DNA from: Planctomycetota bacterium
GTDB taxonomy: Bacteria; Planctomycetota; Phycisphaerae; FEN-1346
Direction of reading: 5' to 3'
Length of the DNA: 9,135 nt
Assembly: GCA_026387055.1 (NCBI GenBank)
Contig: JAPLML010000144.1
Span: forward strand, 1-9,135
The notes beneath the pieces are model-generated. The model had not been told where the DNA came from, ran no database searches, and saw only the letters and a list, made by a program, of their open reading frames with translations. This document shows positions 8,301 through 9,135 of the stretch, piece after piece. The first letter of the stretch is position 1. Every line of letters begins with the position of its first letter. The position numbers and the translations under genes are program-made.

Positions 8301-8560
8301 GGCCCGTCGCCGGGCATCGCGCCGCTGTCGAAGGGCTGGAAACCCGAGGGCGATTCCGCCTTGCCGGTCCTGGCCAGCCACTCGACGTACCTGGCCCGCG
8401 TGGCGGCCATCGACTCCGCCCACGTGGCCTTCTTGGCATAGACCTGCGGCGGATCGGGCGCCGTTGCCGCAAGGGCGGCGGGGATAAGCACGCCGGCGCA
8501 TCCCGCCACCGCCAAGACCACCCCCGTCCATCGTGAGGCCGTGTCCGGCAAACGCTTCAT
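5366..8560 (-). CDS. HzsA-related secreted protein: NPCBM-like module, propeller repeats, two CxxCH heme motifs
   Basis: This is a 1064-residue protein. Residues 1-32 look like a Sec signal peptide (basic start, hydrophobic core, cleavage near ALAAT). Residues about 75-215 resemble an NPCBM/NEW2 carbohydrate-binding fold (FLHGLWVHAASELVYPLAG, then YERFEAWVGEDKDRANG). Residues about 245-365 are charged and helical. About 395-760 carry TolB/WD-like propeller repeats (FLSPDLSYDGQTILFAY at 468-484, FRVNVDGTGLAQLTDG at 513-528, WNPSVTNDGRIIYTRWD at 586-602). The C-terminal part holds VPVEEDGSAHFVVPA and two c-type heme motifs, CAGCH (902-906) and CVECH (954-958), ending in a cytochrome-like LSEEDLHRITLWLDC. 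This order matches proteins called HzsA-related after the hydrazine synthase alpha subunit. They are common in planctomycetes without anammox, so hydrazine synthesis should not be assumed. Start: GAGGG nine bases upstream. An extracytoplasmic redox or sugar-linked role is inferred. Confidence 0.87.
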   Translation of the reverse strand: MKRLPDTASRWTGVVLAVAGCAGVLIPAALAATAPDPPQVYAKKATWAESMAATRARYVEWLARTGKAESPSGFQPFDSGAMPGDGPAQHVSLNVSGLNEIRLVTVCEQGTANCSIWGEPRLIAKDGSETRLGALKPASVVVGWGQLLVDKNWQGNPLQIGDRKFLHGLWVHAASELVYPLAGKYERFEAWVGEDKDRANGKVRFRVLSGQAEAPPAFWQKMTADFPLQTGWLTQDFDSNNNPLIEWSRKRETAAQEQSLVERVLGQAGLGSESLRKELATLSQASAPAGDARWLDLYARAWRFRECAVAIRQVGPESRPALEKELADLAAARPATEDPRWADLRGRAARYAELEVQFEALKHDLANRAHFAKIGREAYRPDIKRHRSLFNHMCDQYYGMAQRPGGGLYVLADPFGPSPQVRDVLAGSVVQNGRLKGQKLSGGPLRHWNISFDGEGNQNGEETIGGSFLSPDLSYDGQTILFAYVECTGDRRHRRHTDPTQGHWAEGRCYHVFRVNVDGTGLAQLTDGTWNDFDPCWLPNGRIAFMTERRGGYLRCGRTCPTYTLYDMDARGGDVNCLSFHETNEWNPSVTNDGRIIYTRWDYVDRFGCTAHHPWITTLDGTDSRAVHGNFAPRNARPDMELDIRSIPGSGKYVATAAPHHSQCFGSLVMIDPDVKDDDAMRPLRRLSPDVGFPESQGGTETYGMAWPLSEDYYLCVYDARMELRKGGGNYGIYLVDAFGNKELIYRDPEIACMSPIPLRPRPAPATGAAPAYLTKNKAPRAAAYPGKEGEATIALVNVYDSLKPWPEGTRIKALRVLQVLPMSVPSGGPPHETGVRVALAGDSVVPVRHVLGTVPVEEDGSAHFVVPANREMFFQALDSKGLAVQSMRSATYLHEGERLVCAGCHEPRHNTPTRTQVPPLAMRREPSRLAPDVEGANPFSYARLVQPVLDRACVECHAKPESKAPSLAREPIQRKWYASYNTLVKYGFTNYGDNLRTTPGKFGAKGSKLYEILTKGHYDVKLSEEDLHRITLWLDCCSMFYGVYEKEGGEAQLRGEIARPTLE

Positions 8561-8569
8561 AGCGCTCGA

Positions 8570-8574
8570 CCCTC
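8570..8574 (-). promoter_or_regulatory. Ribosome binding site of the HzsA-related gene
   Basis: The minus strand reads GAGGG with 9 bases before the ATG at 8560. Together with the signal peptide that begins directly at this methionine, it supports the chosen start. Confidence 0.65.
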
Positions 8575-8583
8575 AGGATCGTT

Positions 8584-8621
8584 CCCCTGCGTTAGTTAAA
8601 CCACTCGCTGCCCCCTGCGTT
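8584..8621. repeat. 10-base direct repeat CCCCTGCGTT
   Basis: CCCCTGCGTT occurs at 8584-8593 and 8612-8621, starts 28 bases apart (four heptamer lengths). The second copy merges with the degenerate heptamer tract that follows, so the first may be a decayed outlying unit of it. Confidence 0.6.
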
Positions 8622-8647
8622 CCCCGCAATTCGAAATCCGCGTTCCG
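8613..8647 (+). repeat. Degenerate heptamer tract, NNNNNCG units
   Basis: Five consecutive heptamers each end in CG: CCCTGCG, TTCCCCG, CAATTCG, AAATCCG, CGTTCCG. The CG phase equals that of the cleaner heptamer tracts at 693-727 and 8733-8767, which suggests a diverged member of the same family. It lies 53 bases upstream of the HzsA-related start. Confidence 0.5.
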
Positions 8648-8695
8648 GAGGGGCAAGGCCACGACCTACGAGCGGCGACCCACAGCAGCGTACGA

Positions 8696-8708
8696 GTTCC
8701 TTAGGAAC
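8696..8708. other. Short stem-loop
   Basis: GTTCC (8696-8700) pairs with GGAAC (8704-8708) around TTA. It lies between the two heptamer tracts. The stem is short; it is listed because it is perfect and lies in an already structured leader region. Confidence 0.35.
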
Positions 8709-8726
8709 GCAGCGGCCTTTGCCGTT

Positions 8727-8771
8727 GCCGTTTACTCCGCACTCCGCGTTCCGCACTCCGCACTGGACTTG
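8727..8771 (+). repeat. Second copy of the 45-base heptamer element
   Basis: The heptamers TACTCCG, CACTCCG, CGTTCCG, CACTCCG, CACTGGA are preceded by GCCGTT and followed by CTTG. This aligns without gaps to 687-731 (GCCTTT, five heptamers, CTTG): same length of 45 bases, 34 identical positions by hand count, and both copies end in GACTTG. Unlike the first copy it has no inverted partner arm nearby. It lies 167 bases upstream of the HzsA-related start. Confidence 0.75.
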
Positions 8772-8804
8772 CACGTAAGTGATCCTGCAAGAACGCGACT
8801 TACG
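8768..8804. repeat. Two interleaved inverted repeats
   Basis: CTTGCA (8768-8773) is the inverse of TGCAAG (8786-8791), and CGTAAGT (8774-8780) is the inverse of ACTTACG (8798-8804). The order of the arms is A, B, A', B', so the two stems cannot form as nested hairpins: they are either alternatives or a pseudoknot-like fold. In DNA they could be overlapping operator sites. The first arm begins inside the end of the heptamer element. Confidence 0.65.
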
Positions 8805-8813
8805 ATTTCCGGA

Positions 8814-8848
8814 CCCCAAAAACCCCCCTTTTAGGCCCGAAGTTACCC
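8814..8848 (-). other. G-quadruplex motif on the minus strand
   Basis: Read on the minus strand there are four G runs (GGG, GGG, GGGGGG, GGGG) separated by loops of 7, 7 and 5 bases, which satisfies the common G3+N1-7 rule. It is on the non-template strand of the HzsA-related gene, about 255 bases before its start codon. Folding has not been shown. Confidence 0.6.
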
Positions 8849-8855
8849 ACAAAAT

Positions 8856-8879
8856 GGCCTTGGCGCTAGCGCCAGGGCC
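8856..8879. repeat. 24-base near-perfect palindrome
   Basis: The two 12-base halves (centre between 8867 and 8868) are inverse copies except for one T/C difference; the inner 14 bases, TGGCGCTAGCGCCA, are a perfect palindrome. As RNA from the plus strand it makes a 10-bp stem with a CTAG loop and one U-G pair. It could be a dimeric-regulator site or a stem-loop. Confidence 0.65.
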
Positions 8880-8880
8880 G

Positions 8881-8912
8881 GTCGACCCCCAAAATGTTAA
8901 GATGGGGTAGAC
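8881..8912. repeat. Second stem-loop next to the palindrome
   Basis: GTCGACCCC (8881-8889) pairs with GGGGTAGAC (8904-8912) with one mismatch, around a 14-base AT-rich loop. It starts two bases after the 24-base palindrome, so the two form a tandem. T-rich DNA follows on the plus strand only about 20 bases later, too far for a standard terminator. Confidence 0.5.
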
Positions 8913-8989
8913 GAAATCTAACGCCTTTTTCGTTTTTGCGCGCGCAGACCCCCCCACTTTTGCTGTTTTTGATCGAAACACGCGCGATT

Positions 8990-9016
8990 TTGACAGGTGC
9001 CCGTTGACGGTAGAGT
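8990..9016 (+). promoter_or_regulatory. Weak sigma70-like promoter candidate pointing out of the window
   Basis: TTGACA (8990-8995) is a perfect -35 match, followed after 15 bases by TAGAGT (9011-9016), which matches TATAAT at four of six positions. AT-rich DNA lies upstream. The spacer is two bases shorter than ideal, and the gene it would serve is beyond the window. Confidence 0.25.
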
Positions 9017-9038
9017 CGAGGTCTGGCGCGGTGGGGTA

Positions 9039-9095
9039 GGTCGGGCATAGCCGTTGGCCGCCCCTTTCGGTTGGCGGTGCCTCACTGGCCCGACC
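9039..9095 (+). other. Foldable segment downstream of the promoter candidate
   Basis: GGTCGGGC (9039-9046) pairs with GCCCGACC (9088-9095), and inside it CCGCC (9058-9062) pairs with GGCGG (9073-9077). It could be a structured 5' leader of a gene outside the window. It matches no riboswitch or tRNA that I recognise. Confidence 0.35.
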
Positions 9096-9135
9096 GTGCT
9101 TCCGTTTCCAGACCCCGCTCATCGAACCGGACGTG

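Larger units (their letters stand above)
8561..9135. other. 575-base structured region without a convincing gene, upstream of the HzsA-related gene
   Basis: Frames on both strands stay open in places, but the longest (8592-9122, minus) is a product of repeats and GC bias: its translation contains the CGVRNAECGV pattern made by the heptamer tract and shows no recognisable fold. Before the HzsA-related gene the region holds two heptamer tracts, interleaved inverted repeats, a G-quadruplex motif, a 24-base palindrome, a second stem-loop and a weak plus-strand promoter-like pair, each listed separately. The stretch 8811-9000 is richer in A/T and homopolymer runs than the rest of the window. Confidence 0.6.

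Noticed and set aside
5366..8560. Anammox hydrazine synthase gene hzsA
   Set aside because: The N-terminal NPCBM-like module, the histidine at the expected tyrosine position, and the absence of hzsB/hzsC beside it fit the wider HzsA-related family instead.
8592..9122. 176-codon minus-strand open frame upstream of the HzsA-related gene
   Set aside because: Its translation includes repeat-derived RNAECG-type strings, it runs across the palindrome and quadruplex motif, and no ribosome binding site or known domain is visible.
9105..9135. TTCGA-containing string on the minus strand as a tRNA T-arm
   Set aside because: The bases flanking the loop do not form a 5-bp T stem and no anticodon or acceptor arm is present.

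Overview
The window reads as a piece of a high-GC genome most likely from the Planctomycetota, or less likely a neighbouring PVC phylum. This rests on a DUF58 / BatA-type gene pair, a very long secreted protein joining an NPCBM-like module to a hydrazine-synthase-alpha-like (HzsA-related) propeller and paired CxxCH heme motifs, and short hyper-repetitive heptamer tracts between genes. No rRNA, tRNA, CRISPR array, transposase or integrase was found.

Layout. Positions 1-593 (+) hold the C-terminal part of a DUF58 protein. A 151-base gap follows, filled by a small hairpin and a heptamer inverted repeat that runs up to the ribosome binding site of the next gene. Positions 745-2970 (+) encode a 741-residue membrane protein with a BatA-type two-helix N-terminus and a von Willebrand A domain. 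Facing it on the minus strand is a translationally coupled pair: an ABC-type ATPase with a DUF3696-like tail (3524-4888) followed by a PIN-domain nuclease-like protein (3036-3527), overlapping by four bases. This is the best candidate in the window for a little-described conflict or defence module. A gene-free stretch (4904-5365) with small hairpins separates it from a 1064-residue HzsA-related secreted protein (5366-8560, -). The last 575 bases (8561-9135) have no convincing gene but are unusually rich in structure: two heptamer tracts, interleaved inverted repeats, a G-quadruplex motif, a 24-base palindrome, a second hairpin, and a weak promoter-like pair followed by a foldable segment.

How the parts fit. 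The DUF58 and BatA-like proteins probably belong to one membrane-linked complex of the MoxR/Bat type, with the MoxR gene expected upstream of the window. The ATPase and PIN genes look like a sensor/effector pair inserted beside that operon; their base composition is visibly less GC-rich than that of the flanking genes. The HzsA-related protein is presumably exported and heme-loaded; its presence alone does not indicate anammox metabolism. The heptamer elements upstream of both long chromosomal genes share length, ends and period, so they look like two copies of one repeat family.
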